From NCBI RefSeq assembly GCF_014356525.2, contig NC_052514.1, positions 3,178,046 to 3,242,045 of the forward strand: DNA of 64,000 nt, written 5' to 3'. Positions 22,240 through 33,349 of this stretch are shown piece after piece. The DNA comes from Nilaparvata lugens (taxonomy: Eukaryota > Arthropoda > Insecta > Hemiptera > Delphacidae). The position numbers and the translations under genes were made by a program. Every line of letters begins with the position of its first letter. Position 1 is the first letter of the stretch. A model generated the notes under the pieces. It saw nothing but the letters and a program-made list of their open reading frames with translations, was not told the origin of the DNA and did not search any database.

Positions 22240-22912
22240 ATTCGATTAACGTTGGTGTTGCTATCCTTGTCTATCATTCGACAAAGCAGACAGCGCTATT
22301 CTTTTCTAGCTCCACAACGTTTTCAGATCGTTTTTCAACAATATAGAGATATAAATAATTAGCTAAATATTCTAGCTCCTTAACGTTTCCAAATCGTGTT
22401 TTACGATATAGAGATATGAATAATTTTTTTTGTGTAGTTGAGAAGTTGATATTGTGGTAATTATTCATATTGAATGAAAAAGACTAAGACATTGTCAAAA
22501 ACCACAGATTTATTGATAATTAGAAAGACCGGTTTCGGTTATTACACCATTGTCAATCTCTGATAAACAGATATTGGTTTATCAGAGATTGACAATGGTG
22601 TTATAACCGAAACCGGTCTTTGTAAGTATCAATAGATCTGTGGTTTTTGACAATTTCTTAGTCTTTTTCATTCAATATGAATAATTCGCTAAATATTCAA
22701 TCCAATCATGAAATCTATCATCTAATCATTGAAAAATATATTTTTTTGACGAATAAAATTTAATTCTTATCAATTTCTAAGACTGAACAGTTGATATCAC
22801 ATCAGAAAAACTGATATCAGCTTCAATGGAAGGCGGTGACAAGGCAGAAAATTGGTAACACTGATCTTCTATCTTTTTCTCCACTGCCATTATAACATGT
22901 AGCTCACTATAA
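22240..22912. mobile_element. CTATAGTGAGG-family MITE split by a palindromic MITE
   Basis: Left piece: 'gctatccttgtctatcattcgacaaagc'. Right piece: 'ctccactgccattataacatg..gctcactata'. The palindromic element at 22461-22686 sits between them. The 5' end is lost next to the retroposon tail. Confidence 0.5.
22461..22686. mobile_element. Palindromic MITE with ~100-bp arms
   Basis: The two arms, with AAGACCGGTTTCGGTTAT and GATTGACAATGGTG, are inverted around a loop of about 8 bases (AGATATTG). Arm fragments recur at 27684-27819, 61690-61760 and 62168-62250. No coding content. Confidence 0.85.
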
Positions 22913-23490
22913 TAACTGCTACTCGGTCAAGTTCTTTCAATCACTGTTTTTATTCAATCGATATATGTGTACGTTGATTCGATTGTTATTTGACAAATCT
23001 TATTCAATTCTTAAACAAAGTCTTTGAATGAAATCACTCTTGATCTTCAAATTTTAGAATTAGACTGGTTCAGGAATTTCAAGTACAAGATATAATACGC
23101 TGACGGCATCTTTTCCTCAATAATTTCGTTTTATGTTGGCAATGTTGATAAATTTTAATGGAGTCTATCTGCTATCATGCTATCGGAATGTCAAGGATAT
23201 TTGAGAGATATCATTACTTGGGGATTTTCCTTGTTCCATTTGCGAATATCTGCTCTTGCTTTTTATTCCCTGTAGCATTTTGTAGCTGCAAAATTTAGGT
23301 TAATGCTTATCGTCTTTTCGTTATATCAACAACAGAATTCACTGCAAATGTCCACTAGTTATTGCATATAATGAGATTAAATTCCAACTCTCAAATGTTT
23401 AAATTTAAATTTTAGTTTAAATTTAAACTCTACTGTTTAAATGGGATGCATTGATGTATAAGGCATATTTTGAAGTAAAGATTTCTCTAT
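22913..23490. other. No gene seen
   Basis: AT-rich, no recognised repeats. A 'tttaaatttaaa' low-complexity patch lies near 23398-23445. Confidence 0.45.
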
Positions 23491-24311
23491 ACAGAGTGGT
23501 GGCCCACGAAAGGAGTAATAGTAGAATACCATAGATTCTACATTAAATCTTATCGAATGAGCACGTTAAACTGTTCGTCCCGGCTGAAGTATAACAGACG
23601 TAAGGCTCATTGACGGCTTAAATCATATTTTCAGTGGAGGTGGAACTTCCGTCAAAGACTCCCCACCAATAAGAAACATACGATTATTATTTATTCTACA
23701 TGAAATTTGCAACAAAAAATGTCCAGTAAAATTTTCTTATATCGACCTTAGTTTTGGAGATATATAGATTGTTCTATATGTTTGATATACGTCAATAACT
23801 CAAAGACTATCAGTCAAACCTTAGTTTTGGGGATAATACATTTTTCGATATTTTTGAAAAACATCGATAATTCAGAAACTATCACTCGAAATCTTATTTT
23901 TAGGACATGGTTAGAAAGAGGAAGAAATTTTCAATGAGATCCATAAAATGTGTTCCTTTGTTTGACGTTTTTGAACTTTTTATGAGCGTTCATACTGTTT
24001 CAAATTTTGCTTTGAACTCAACGAATTCACTTTTTCACCCTTAAAGCGCTCATAAAAAGTTCAAGAACATCAAACAAAGGAACAAATTATATGAATCTTC
24101 TTGGAGATTTCTTTCTCTCCTTATCCATATCCTCAGAATCAAATTTTGACTGATAGATTGCAAGTTACTTACGTTTCTCAAGAATATCGTCAAATCTATT
24201 TATCTCGAAAACTAAGATCGATACAGTAAGAAGTTACTGGACATTATCTTGTTGCAAATTTTATGTAGAATCTATGATCTTCGGCTGTAATACCTATCCT
24301 GGGACATTATG
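23491..24311. mobile_element. Long-TIR element with an inserted SINE
   Basis: The arms are inverted: 'atagattctacat..aaatttgcaacaa' and 'ttatatcgaccttag' at the left, 'ctaagatcgatac', 'ttgttgcaaattttatgtagaatctat' at the right, meeting near 24020. The left arm is split by a SINE (23544-23692). Fragments of the family lie at 29219-29440, 30030-30160 and 60340-60560. Confidence 0.75.
23544..23692 (+). mobile_element. 5'-truncated SINE with 9-bp target-site duplication
   Basis: The body GAGCACGTTAAACTG..CGTCCCGGCTGAAGTATAACAG to CTCCCCACCAATAAG matches the SINE at 10564-10806 without its tRNA head. ATTCTACAT occurs on both sides (23535-23543 and 23693-23701), a perfect target-site duplication that fixes the insertion limits. 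Confidence 0.8.
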
Positions 24312-25036
24312 TAATGTCGATTATTTTTTTTTGTGTACTAAAACGATTAAATCTCAACGGATTGTCTAAATGAACTGGATAGCAGTGCACTGAATTATGT
24401 TCAATTTTTCAAGTATTATTGTAATGTTTGAGTATGAATATATAGATCAGCATCAATTTTATCATAATAGCAAACAGATTTCATTCAGAATCTCAGAATC
24501 TGTGAAAGCAAACAGTCTCCTGCAGAGATCGGAGAGCCATACTGTGTTGACACATTGAAGATGTCACGGTTACAGTCTGTCAGCAAATATTCTTCAATTT
24601 CTCCAAATATTATCTCACCATTCTCCAAAATATCCTCCAATTCTTCCAAATATTATGTCATCATCTTTCGAAATATCCTTCAATTCTTCGTAATATTGTC
24701 ACCGTTTATCGAAATATCCTGCGAATTCTCGTAGTATTGTTTTACTTTTCGCTAGAATTTCCTGCAGTTTCTCTAAATATCATAACACATTTTCTCTCCC
24801 TTTATCCTTTGCCTCTTCAGAGTTCAGAAGAAGTTCTCTCTCTAAATACTATAGTGAGATTAATCAGATCCACTTTAAACAGTCGCATTGGTTGAAGGGG
24901 TGACGTTTTTGTTACGTAGTTAGAAGGAATATTTTGACATATTTAAAATTAATCTCAAAATAAATATTATCTCGTTCTTGACATTTCTAAGGGATTCTGA
25001 CAGTTTAAAATGAAACTCTCTGTAAATATTATCTCA
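24312..25036. other. No gene seen; 'aatatcctccaatt' short repeats
   Basis: Around 24595-24780 a loose repeat of 'ttctccaaatat.tc' / 'cgaaatatcct' of about 50 bp appears several times, too diverged to define a unit. No coding frame. Confidence 0.45.
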
Positions 25037-25723
25037 CTAGCCGTCAGGCTCGCTTCGCTCGCCATATCCGTCTAGCCAGGGGGCTCCGCCCCCTGGACCC
25101 CCGACTGGATCGGCCAAGAATGAGATCAGCAGGCTCGCTTCGCTCGCCTGCATTTTTCATTTGTTATCATATGCTTTAGCATTTTTATCATATGTTAGGA
25201 CAATCCAGTCGGGGGTCCAGACTAAACGTCTGGCTAAACGTATATGGCGAGCGAAGCGAGCCTGACGGCTAGAAATATAATATTCCCAGGATTGATGTAG
25301 CAGTGCCCAATCAATTTTTCCGCGATAAATGCATTTAAATCTTCAACTTGGTGCCAACCTAACAAAGTCAACTCAACTTAATGCCAACCTGACAAAATTG
25401 TTAATTAGTTGCCAGTTAACAACTGTTTCGAAGAGGTACTCTATCTAGATTATAGTTCTATATTAACATATGATATGGAAATTTCAATTATAATTGAGAG
25501 ATTGGGAGAAAAAGAATATACATGCTAAAAGACGAACTTTAAACCCTTAAAAACAACCCTTAGAGTTAAAATATTGCCAAAAGATTTCTTAGTGCGCCAC
25601 TAAAGGGCCAACTGAACATACCTACCAAATTTGAACGTTTTTGGTCCGGTAGATTTTTAGTTATGCGAGTGAGTGAGTGAGTCAGTCAGTCAGTGAGTGC
25701 CATTTCGCTTTTATATATATAGA
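25037..25723 (-). mobile_element. Helitron-like element with an extra inverted 3' end
   Basis: On the minus strand it starts TCTATATATATAAAAGCGAA after an A and ends CTGACGGCTAG before a T, as Helitrons do. Near the 3' end there is a second, oppositely oriented end (about 25187-25272, finishing GCCTGACGGCTAG on the plus strand). The last about 235 bases therefore form an inverted pair. Confidence 0.7.
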
Positions 25724-26134
25724 TTCTCTTGACATCTTTGTCACCATTGAATGAATAGGAAAGCTGTGATGTTATTTTATATGAATTGCTGACAGTTCAA
25801 CGTGAACTCCGCTGTAAATATTATCCCATTCTCGTCAGAATGTCTTGCCATCACTTGCAGCTGCGTTTATTTCTCAGCAGGTTATAATGTGTCGGAAGCA
25901 GTTGTCTACCTGTTGACAGCTCACAGGTTGTTGTTCGCAAATTGGAATTAATTTGTCAGTTTCTTCTCTAAGTTCCTGTTGACAGTTTGTTGGGTGATGG
26001 TTTCCGAAGAAATTTTTTCGAGGAGGTGACTGCTTGAGAGCTCTTCTGCTAGCTGATGGTTATGAGGTTGGGAATGACTTACTCGTGGTTCGGAACATAC
26101 TTGAAACTGTGTTATTTCACACTAGATACATTAT
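25724..26134. other. No gene seen
   Basis: AT-rich DNA. 'gcttatgaggttgggaatgac...cgtggttcggaa'-like wording resembles sequence near 5580 and 9255, suggesting an old diverged repeat. Confidence 0.4.
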
Positions 26135-26610
26135 TGACTGAGCGAAGAGAGGTCTAAGAAGAGAGAAGTCGACGGTTCTGATTTTTTTTTGCTGAGGTGA
26201 TGTACAAATGAGATCTAGGCTTGTGCTTGGATAATGAGGCAATCTATCCTAAGATTCAAGTCGACGGTTCTGATTTTTTTTTTTGCTGAGGGTGATGCAC
26301 ACATGAGCTCTAGGCTTGTGCTTGGATAATGAGGCAATCTATCCTAAGATTCAAGTCGACGGTTCTGATTTTTTTTTTTTGCTGAGGGTGATGCACACAT
26401 GAGCTCTCTAGGCTTGTGCTTGGATAATGAGGCAATCTATCCTCATGTTTGTATGTATTTATGTATGTCTGTTCCGCATTTACGGTGGTAGATTTTAGAC
26501 GTTTTGAATTGTGCGTCGATGTATATGCAAGTTTTTTGAAATTTTGCATTTTCTCAATACTCCAAATTATTGTGAAAATTACTGGAATCATTCATAATTT
26601 ATTAGCTGTC
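26135..26610 (-). repeat. 420-bp repeat fragment with a ~94-bp junction triplicated
   Basis: A 420-bp repeat fragment ('gactgagcgaag.gaggtctaag') is followed by three tandem copies (about 26167, 26259 and 26354) of AGTCGACGGTTCTG, a T-run, 'gctgagggtgatgcacacatgagctct' and 'ggataatgaggcaatctatcct'. The 420-bp repeat then resumes. A further end piece of it lies at 26938-26970. Confidence 0.65.
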
Positions 26611-27226
26611 GAGTTGACTATTAATTGCATGCAATTAATAACTCAAAGTACCTTAGTATAACTTATCTCGATTTTTCTCGAGCAGGTCGGGATGACTACA
26701 GTAACTATGTAACCAGTTAGTTATATAGTTACTGTAGGGCTGACCAGTTGACAGTATGTCTTGTAGGAAATTAGCTTCTGGTGATATTATAGTTGTTTAA
26801 AACAGATCAATAGCATTTTCGGACCGATGTTGATCGACAATGACGGCCAGTGGACGTTTTCACATCGATATCTCGCCGAGACGACAGCACAGAATTGACT
26901 CTGATGGAGAGTAATAGAGGAGGCTGTGGTTCATAACTGCGCGAGGTCTACTGTTCACAGAACTACTACCATCACTTACGCACAAGCTTAGGTAATAGTT
27001 TTTGTATCATCCTCAATAGGGTATGATTTTCAACCACAATTATCATTCTCGATTACATTTATTTCTTGAATCAGGTAGAAAATATTATTTGAAACGAGTC
27101 AAAATAGACTCAGAAATCTTGTAAATAGGCAGACAAAATTTGTCCAATTATACATCAACTTAATACATTTTTTCTACTGAAACTAAGTGACAATGAATCA
27201 TTGAGAATTAGAGTTTCTATTGTTGA
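26611..27226. other. No gene seen
   Basis: AT-rich. A short 'gtaactatgtaacc.gttatatagttac' inverted repeat is at about 26698-26732. No coding frame. Confidence 0.45.
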
Positions 27227-28159
27227 CTAGCCGTCAGGCTCGCTTCGCTCGCCATATCCGTCTAGCCAGGGGGCTCCGCCCCTTGGACCCCCGACTGGAT
27301 CGTCCAAAAATGAGATCAGCGGGCTTGCTCCGCTCGCCTGCATGTAGACCTCAACGGAACCTCTGTACCGAATTTGAACGTATTATGTCAATTTGATCTC
27401 GAAAAACACCTGTTATTATATCGGCGTATCTTTGGCGAACAAAATTCTTCCACCTCAGTTAAACCTGTGAACTGAATTTTTTTATATATTTCCATCAATT
27501 ATTGAAAAAGCTGAGGAGACGCAGAAAAGCTGAGAAAACGCTAATTTTGGCTAATTGAATAAATTGGTATTTAGGAGGTCCTGAATAAATACATTTCAAT
27601 CTTCAACTTGGTGCCAACCTAACAAAGTCAACTCAACCTAATGCCAACCTGACAAAATTTTTAATTTAGTTACCAGAACAACTTGTTGTGTAGTTGAGAA
27701 GTTGATATTGTGGTAATTATTCATATTGAATGAAAAAGACTAAGAAATTGTCAAAAAACCACTGATTTATTGATAATTAGAAAGACCGGTCTCACAATTT
27801 CTTAGTCTTTTTCATTCAACCAGAACAACTGTTTCGAAGAGGTACTCTCTCTAGATTATAGTTCTATATTAACCATATGGTATGGACATTACAATTATAA
27901 TTTTAAGATATTGGAATAAGAAGAATATACATGCTAAAAAAACTTGAAACCCTTAAAAACCACCCTTTGAGTTAAAATATCGCCAAAAGATTTCTTAGTG
28001 CGCCTCTAAAGGGCCAACTGAACATATCTACAAAATCTGAACGTCTTTGGTCCGGTAGATTTTTAGTTCTGCGAGTGAGTGAGTGAGTGAGTGAATCAGT
28101 CAGTCAGTCAGTCAGTCAGTCAGTGAGTGAGTGCCATTTCGCTTTTATATATATATAGA
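27227..28159 (-). mobile_element. Non-autonomous Helitron-like element, complete ends
   Basis: On the minus strand it starts TCTATATATATATAAAAGCG after an A and ends CTGACGGCTAG before a T. The GAGCGAAGCGAG hairpin motif precedes the end, and CACTCACTGACTGACTGACT repeats follow the start. It shares interior sequence with 25037-25723 ('cttcaacttggtgccaacctaacaaagtcaac'). At 27684-27819 it carries a fragment of the palindromic MITE, flanked by CCAGAACAACT on each side. Confidence 0.75.
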
Positions 28160-28164
28160 TAATA

Positions 28165-28386
28165 TTACCAAAAAACCCTTAAAATTTGAAAATTCTAATT
28201 TCGCCTTATGAAATCCATGGACATTTATCATATGATGTTAATTTTGGATGCTTTTCACAAAACTGGGAGCTGGTTGATCAGATTGCTAAAGAAACCCTTA
28301 CAATTTGAAAACTAGAATTTCGCCTTATGGAATCCATGGAAATTTATCGTATGATGTTAATTTTGGATGCTTTTCACAAAACTGGA
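28165..28386. repeat. Direct repeats, ~95 bp, ~121-bp spacing
   Basis: 'ttcgccttatg.aatccatgg.catttatc.tatgatg' and 'ttttggatgcttttcacaaaactgg' occur twice (copies near 28168 and 28292) in direct orientation. Confidence 0.75.
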
Positions 28387-28411
28387 ATGGTTATGTGCAA
28401 TATTTATATTT

Positions 28412-28432
28412 ATTATTTATTTATTCATTCAT

Positions 28433-28467
<35 letters not shown>

Positions 28468-28540
28468 TTATTTTTTTTTATTTATTTTTTATTTATTCAT
28501 TTATCTATTTATTTATTCATTTATTTATTTATTTATTCAT

Positions 28541-28591
<51 letters not shown>

Positions 28592-28596
28592 TTCAT

Positions 28597-28639
<43 letters not shown>

Positions 28640-28660
28640 TTCGTTTATTTATTTATTTGA
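28412..28660. repeat. (TTTA)n microsatellite
   Basis: Roughly 60 TTTA units with occasional TTCA/TCTA variants. The period of 4 keeps all three frames open, producing long Tyr/Leu/Phe/Ile ORFs that are not genes. Confidence 0.95.
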
Positions 28661-29218
28661 AAATTTACATATATTATAGTGAGGTCCACGTTTCCATGGC
28701 ATTAAATTTGATCTACATTGATTATACTATTCATAGTTATACTATACTGCCTTAACAAGGCACTTGAGAAATATCTTTGAATGTCGTCTCTTCCAAACAC
28801 ATAATATCATGTACCTTCCGCTATTTAAACTCATTTGAAGTGTTACATCAGAGAGTGTTTGGCTGTAGGCTCGTGTGGGAGACAGAGGACATCAGAGCAC
28901 ACATTAGGCAAGTGCAGCAGTGTGAGAGAGAGATGAGAGTATGATAAGAGTGAGAGAGAGAGTGCCCTAATGGGGAACCCATGCAGTGTCAAGCGGTCAC
29001 TTCACTCCTCTCAGTGTTTCACTTAAGACTGTCAGCATGTCTTGTGAGCAACATCAATGTTTCCCATTTAATCAATGCTGACTGGAGTGGATAGCCGTGT
29101 AACCTCAACTAGGGCTTAGTGATGTTGGTGATGCTTTTCGTGACCTTCATGATCATGATGATGATGACGTAGATGATGTAAATGTTGCTCCTGGTAATGA
29201 AGTGTATGATGATAATAT
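28661..29218. other. MITE fragment, otherwise nothing recognised
   Basis: A CTATAGTGAGG-family fragment lies at about 28676-28755 ('tatagtgaggtccacg'). The rest is AT-rich, with a GAGAGTG patch near 28925-28965 and a GATGAT run near 29150-29210. Confidence 0.45.
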
Positions 29219-30160
29219 ACAGAGTGCCCCACGGAAGGTGTAAGAGTCAAGGATCATAGATTCAACATAAAATTTGCAACAAAATGTGTCTTATAACATT
29301 TTCTTTTATCGACCTTAGTTTTCGAGATATATCGATTTTTTTGAAAAACGTCAATAACGAGAAAAATATCTGTCTTCCTTAGATATTTATATTTTAAAAA
29401 GTTCAACAATACATTCCCCTTCGACTTTCCCACATCACAACTAAGAATGATGTTCGGTGTGGAATCATTAAAATTGAGACGTGATTATAGTATGCTTTTG
29501 TTTGTTTTTAATGTATTCAATGGCAGAATCAGCTCAATGTTTTTGCTTTCCCAGTTAAATGTGTACATTTCTGCAGTGCCTCGCCGTTCCAGTTTTAGAT
29601 TATTTATACCTTATTGCAACACTTTAAATCATCAGAACTCTCCCATATATAGATAATCATTCATTTTCAATTGCTTCTCGGATCATCTTGACCTGTCATT
29701 CGTTTACAATCGCTTCCGTAGGGATTGTAGGCGACTTCTGCGAGTGTTTTAATGTGTCTCTTGTCTGTTGAGTTGATGTTGTATGTTTTTTTAATCCACT
29801 TTTTACTAGTCCTCAAGGGTATGATTAGTACTGATTCTGTTTTTGTTTTTTATTGTTGATTTCTTTTTTTTTCTATTATTTTTCCTCTTCTTTCATTGTA
29901 ATTTTTCAATATTCTTCTTTTCTGTACTCTTACTATGTATAATGAACTATTGTAATTGTGTTGTTATGGAAGCAATTTTTGGGAGAAATCCTGTATGCTT
30001 CCATGTTTTTCATAAATAAATAATTCAATTTTAAGGAAATCATTGAAAAGAGTAAGAAATTTCCAATAAGATTCATATAATTTGTTACTTTGCTTGACAT
30101 ATCTGAACTTTTAATGAACGTTTAAACTGTTTGAAATTTGCCTTTGAACTCGATGATTCT
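29219..30160. repeat. Split copy of the long-TIR element with a retroposon tail
   Basis: 29219-29440 carries one arm ('acagagtgccccac', 'aaatttgcaacaaaatgtgt', 'tcgaccttagttttcgagatatatcg'). About 30030-30160 carries inner sequence of the other type ('tttgttactttgcttgacat.tctgaactttt'). Between them, 29441-30020 ends as a retroposon tail ('atggaagcaatttttgggagaaatcctg..cataaataaataa'). Confidence 0.55.
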
Positions 30161-30244
30161 ACTTTTTTCAACTTTTCTCCAGTTTCCTGTACATTGCTAT
30201 ATGACCAGTTGTTGAATACGTGTGTGCTTGTGCTGATAATGAAT

Positions 30245-30875
30245 AATATGGGGGACCGAGCTTCGCTCTGGATTACAAAAGCATACAAAATTTATTACGA
30301 AGGAAGAAATTATAATGAACAGAAATGTTCTATCTAATCACAGTAAATTGAGATTAATTCCTAGAGGAATACAAAAATTTCCCTCACATAGGCCCGGTTG
30401 CACAAAAGCCGGTTAAATTTTAATCCTGATTAAATTCACATGAACCAAATCAGAGAAGACTATTTCAAAAAGATTGATCTACTGGAATTAATCATGATTA
30501 AAAAAAACCCGGTTTTTTGCAACCGGCAATAAGTACTTGATTGAATGACTACAAAGTTCAACAGCTGAGTCATGATTTTGACACAGTCCCACACACATGA
30601 ACTTGCTCACTCACTTCCATCATCAACAGACGACGAAATAATTATTATCAGCTGTTTTTCCAAGGATGAATAATAATTATCCATTTAATGTCCTTCAGCG
30701 AGTTTTCCCAGTGATGAGACCTAGTGCAATCGAATGTTTATATTATAAACCTACTATGTTCTGAATTTCGTGAGAATCGTTGAGAGTCGTCTTCGAGATC
30801 CGGTGAAATACAAACATATAAACATCTGAACATTTAAACATATAAAAAGGAATTGCTCGTTTAATGGTATAGGAT
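30245..30875 (+). repeat. GAGC-hairpin repeat interrupted by a MITE
   Basis: It starts GGGGGACCGAGCTTCGCTC and ends 'ttgctcgtttaatggtatagg'. The later half matches 15224-15612 ('tttttccaaggatgaa', 'gatgagacctagtgcaatcgaat'). A GGCCCGGTTGCAC MITE sits at 30391-30527. Confidence 0.6.
30391..30527. mobile_element. MITE of the GGCCCGGTTGCAC family
   Basis: Inverted ends GGCCCGGTTGCACAAAAGCC and 'ggttttttgcaaccgg' enclose GGTTAAAT.TTAATC sequence. Other copies are at 35746-35895 and 36673-36833. Confidence 0.8.
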
Positions 30876-30997
30876 AACCAACCTCTGATCGAAGAATTCA
30901 CATCAGAAATGAGGATATTTGTTCAGAGATCTCAAAGTCTACTGTCTAAAAGAGGATGTTTAACACAGTTTTTAGTTCTAAGACAAGTTCGTGACAC

Positions 30998-31242
30998 ATA
31001 AAGCTGCGTATACATATTCGTGCTTCCAACCCGCACCGAGCACGCTCCTCCCTCGTACCGCCCTCGTACCACCATCGAACCACAGTCGCACCGCCCACGC
31101 ACCCATCATGAACGTTACGGAAGATGTTAGATCTTCTCGCGTTCCCCGGTCGAACCACTGTTGCTCGCCGGTCGATCATCAATCGCTCTGCTGGAGTGAC
31201 GTTCGGTTGCGGAGCAGAGCGAAAGTCTGTACGCACCTTTAC
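30998..31242. mobile_element. GC-rich MITE (TAAAGSTGCGTA ends)
   Basis: Ends TAAAGCTGCGTATACA and TGTACGCACCTTTA are inverted repeats. The interior is unusually GC-rich (CACCGAGCACGCTCCTCCC, CGCACCGCCCACGCACCC). Overlapping frames on both strands are open because of composition; no protein family was recognised. The ends resemble those of the TAAGGTGCGTACAG palindromic MITEs. Confidence 0.65.
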
Positions 31243-31326
31243 ATGATGTACACACTTGTCCTGTCATTGGTGGCCGGTTTAAGAAGGGCATCATGAGAGA
31301 TGAACGTTCAAGTTTTATTACTGTAT

Positions 31327-32151
31327 TATACTCGCTTCGCTCGCCATATCCGTCTAGCCCCCCGACTGGATCGTCCAAAAATGGGATCAGTGGGCTCGCT
31401 TCGCTCGCCAGAAACCCAGATTTTGGGCGTATCTTTGGCGTTATTGCAAATTCCTTCTAGCACAACATTATTACACCCTAGCTTACTTCTGTACTAAATT
31501 TGAACAATTTCTGTTCATTTGTTCTCGATAAATCTGAGAAAAAGCAAAGAAATGCTAATTTTGGGCGTATGTTTGGCGTTATTTCAAATTCCTTCTAGCA
31601 CAACATTATTACACCCTAGCTGAGCTTCTGTACTAAATTTGAACATTTTATGTTTATTTGTTCTCGATAAAGCTGAGAAAACGCTAAAAAAACGCTGGAA
31701 AAATGCAGATTTTGGGCGTATCTTTGGAAATTTTCCCAAATCCGTTTTTAGTGCGCACAGATATACGCGCCGCGAACATGAGCAATTCACTTTTAATCAG
31801 CTGACTATATCTGTATTTTTACAGAAACGGTTAGATACAGATATAAAAAGCTTGGCATCAGCTGATTAAAAGTGAATTGCTCACTATAAATCACTTTTCA
31901 CTGACTTTAAATTCACTTTTAATCAGCTGACTATATCTGTATTTTTACAGAAATGGTAAGATACAGATATAAAAAGCTTGGCATCAGCTGATTGAAAGTG
32001 AATTGCTCATGTTCGAGGCGTGTATATCTGTACGCACCTTAAAGGGCCAACTGAACATACCTACCAAATTTGAAAGTTTTTGGTCCGGTAGATTTCTAGA
32101 TCCGCGAGTGAGTCAGTCAGTCAGTCAGTCAGCGAGTGAGTGCCATTCGCT

Positions 32152-32184
<33 letters not shown>

Positions 32185-32190
32185 ATATAG
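31327..32190 (-). mobile_element. Helitron-like element with inserted palindromic MITE
   Basis: On the minus strand the start is TCTATATATATATA after an A (about 32190), then an AT-repeat stretch, CACTCACTCGCTGACTGACT repeats and the AAGATACGCCCAAAAT units. The 3' end retains GGCGAGCGAAGCGAG but lacks CTGACGGCTAG, so the terminus is broken. A palindromic MITE is inserted at 31752-32041. Confidence 0.65.
31752..32041. mobile_element. Palindromic MITE with internal duplication
   Basis: Ends GTGCGCACAGATATACGCGC and 'atatctgtacgcacctta' match the element at 14720-14889. The central part ('ttcacttttaatcagctgactatatctgtatttttacag' through 'aaaagcttggcatcagctgatt') is present twice in direct orientation. 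Confidence 0.8.
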
Positions 32191-32595
32191 ATTTCCTTTT
32201 CTGAAAAGGTGTGAATACAACATGAACTTCACATTATAAAAACCATTTCACCGTTGCTGTAATGTAAACTATTAATTATGATCAAGTTGTATATTTCATA
32301 GTATTGAACACACTCTCCCATTTCTGTTGTAAACGTGAACACAGCTCTGTGTGCAAAGACTGTGTGGGAGTTACTCTATTCCCTTCATCTCACTCACTTC
32401 TAAATTTAGTTGACCCTCTTCACTCCTTAGCCGATTGCGACGTCCAGGTTATAATGGCAGAAGAGAAAGATAGGAGAACAGCTTGCCGATTCTCTGCCTT
32501 GTCACTGTTTTCTTATAGAGGATAGCTTATACCGTTATATCTGATGCAATATCAGAAAATCGTGAAGTGTAAACATAACCTATTTTTGGAAAATT
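32191..32595. other. No gene; MITE fragment at 32436-32560
   Basis: The fragment has 'gacgtccaggttataatggcagaagagaaagataggagaacagc', a diverged end of the CTATAGTGAGG family. Nothing else was recognised. Confidence 0.45.
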
Positions 32596-33083
32596 TCTAT
32601 CTAAATTTGGGAAAGGAACAGTTTTGGGCTTTAAGCCTGTTGTTCTTCCACAATCATTCATAGTGAGAATGACATTGTAGCCAATGTATAAATAAATAAA
32701 TAATAAATAAATAATAAATAAATATCAACTGTTCATTCTTTTAAGCCGTGTCCCACTGAACAAATGTTCGACAAACCATTTTGTTGTAACAGTTTGGGCA
32801 AATTTTATTATGTTTGACAAACAATGTTTGCCCTTGGCCAGTGTGGACGCGTCACCAAACAAAATATTTGTAAGTGGGGAGAACAGGTTCTATGTTTTAC
32901 AGCAAGCACTGAAAATGTTTGGAAAAACAGTAATTTTTTGTTTGACAAACAATGATTGTCCAAACTTTTTAAAATGTTTGTCCCTGAGCCCCTCAACAAA
33001 CATGTTTGCCGAAATTATCAATTTTATTTTGTTAGTCTGGGAAAAATATTTTTCAATGATTTGATAATATGTTTTCATAGTTG
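32596..33083. repeat. Retroposon tail, then TGTTTGACAAACA MITE
   Basis: 32600-32725 ends in ATAAATAAATAATAAATAA, a non-LTR-type tail. 32740-33015 begins 'gccgtgtcccactgaac' and repeats TGTTTGACAAACAATG in both halves with an inverted arrangement. A related element is at 35515-35725. Confidence 0.5.
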
Positions 33084-33320
33084 AAATCTAATATTTTGTG
33101 GATCAACTACATTGTTAGAGAACGATCTGGCAACATTGCGGAGCTAGAGAAGGTTATAACTATATGCCATGTTGAATAATAGACAAGGATAGCAAAACCA
33201 ATGTTAATCAAATACTGTCATTATAACGTGGACCTCACTATAGTTATTGGATCATTGGCTCTATAGTGAGATCCACGTTATAATGGCAGTGGAGAAAGAT
33301 AGGAGAGTAGTATAGTATTG
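33084..33320. mobile_element. Two CTATAGTGAGG-family MITE pieces, back to back
   Basis: 33084-33241 ends '...cattataacgtggacctcactatag'. 33260-33320 starts 'ctatagtgagatccacgttataatgg'. They face away from each other across about 18 bases. Confidence 0.65.
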
Positions 33321-33349
33321 CAGACTGAACGCACCAATCACAGAGCAGT

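Noticed and set aside
28305..28755. Overlapping 97-142-codon ORFs rich in Tyr, Leu, Phe and Ile
   Set aside because: They are a (TTTA)n microsatellite read in three frames.
30946..31378. Overlapping ORFs of 83-101 codons on both strands
   Set aside because: They fall in a GC-rich MITE with inverted ends; open frames follow from composition.
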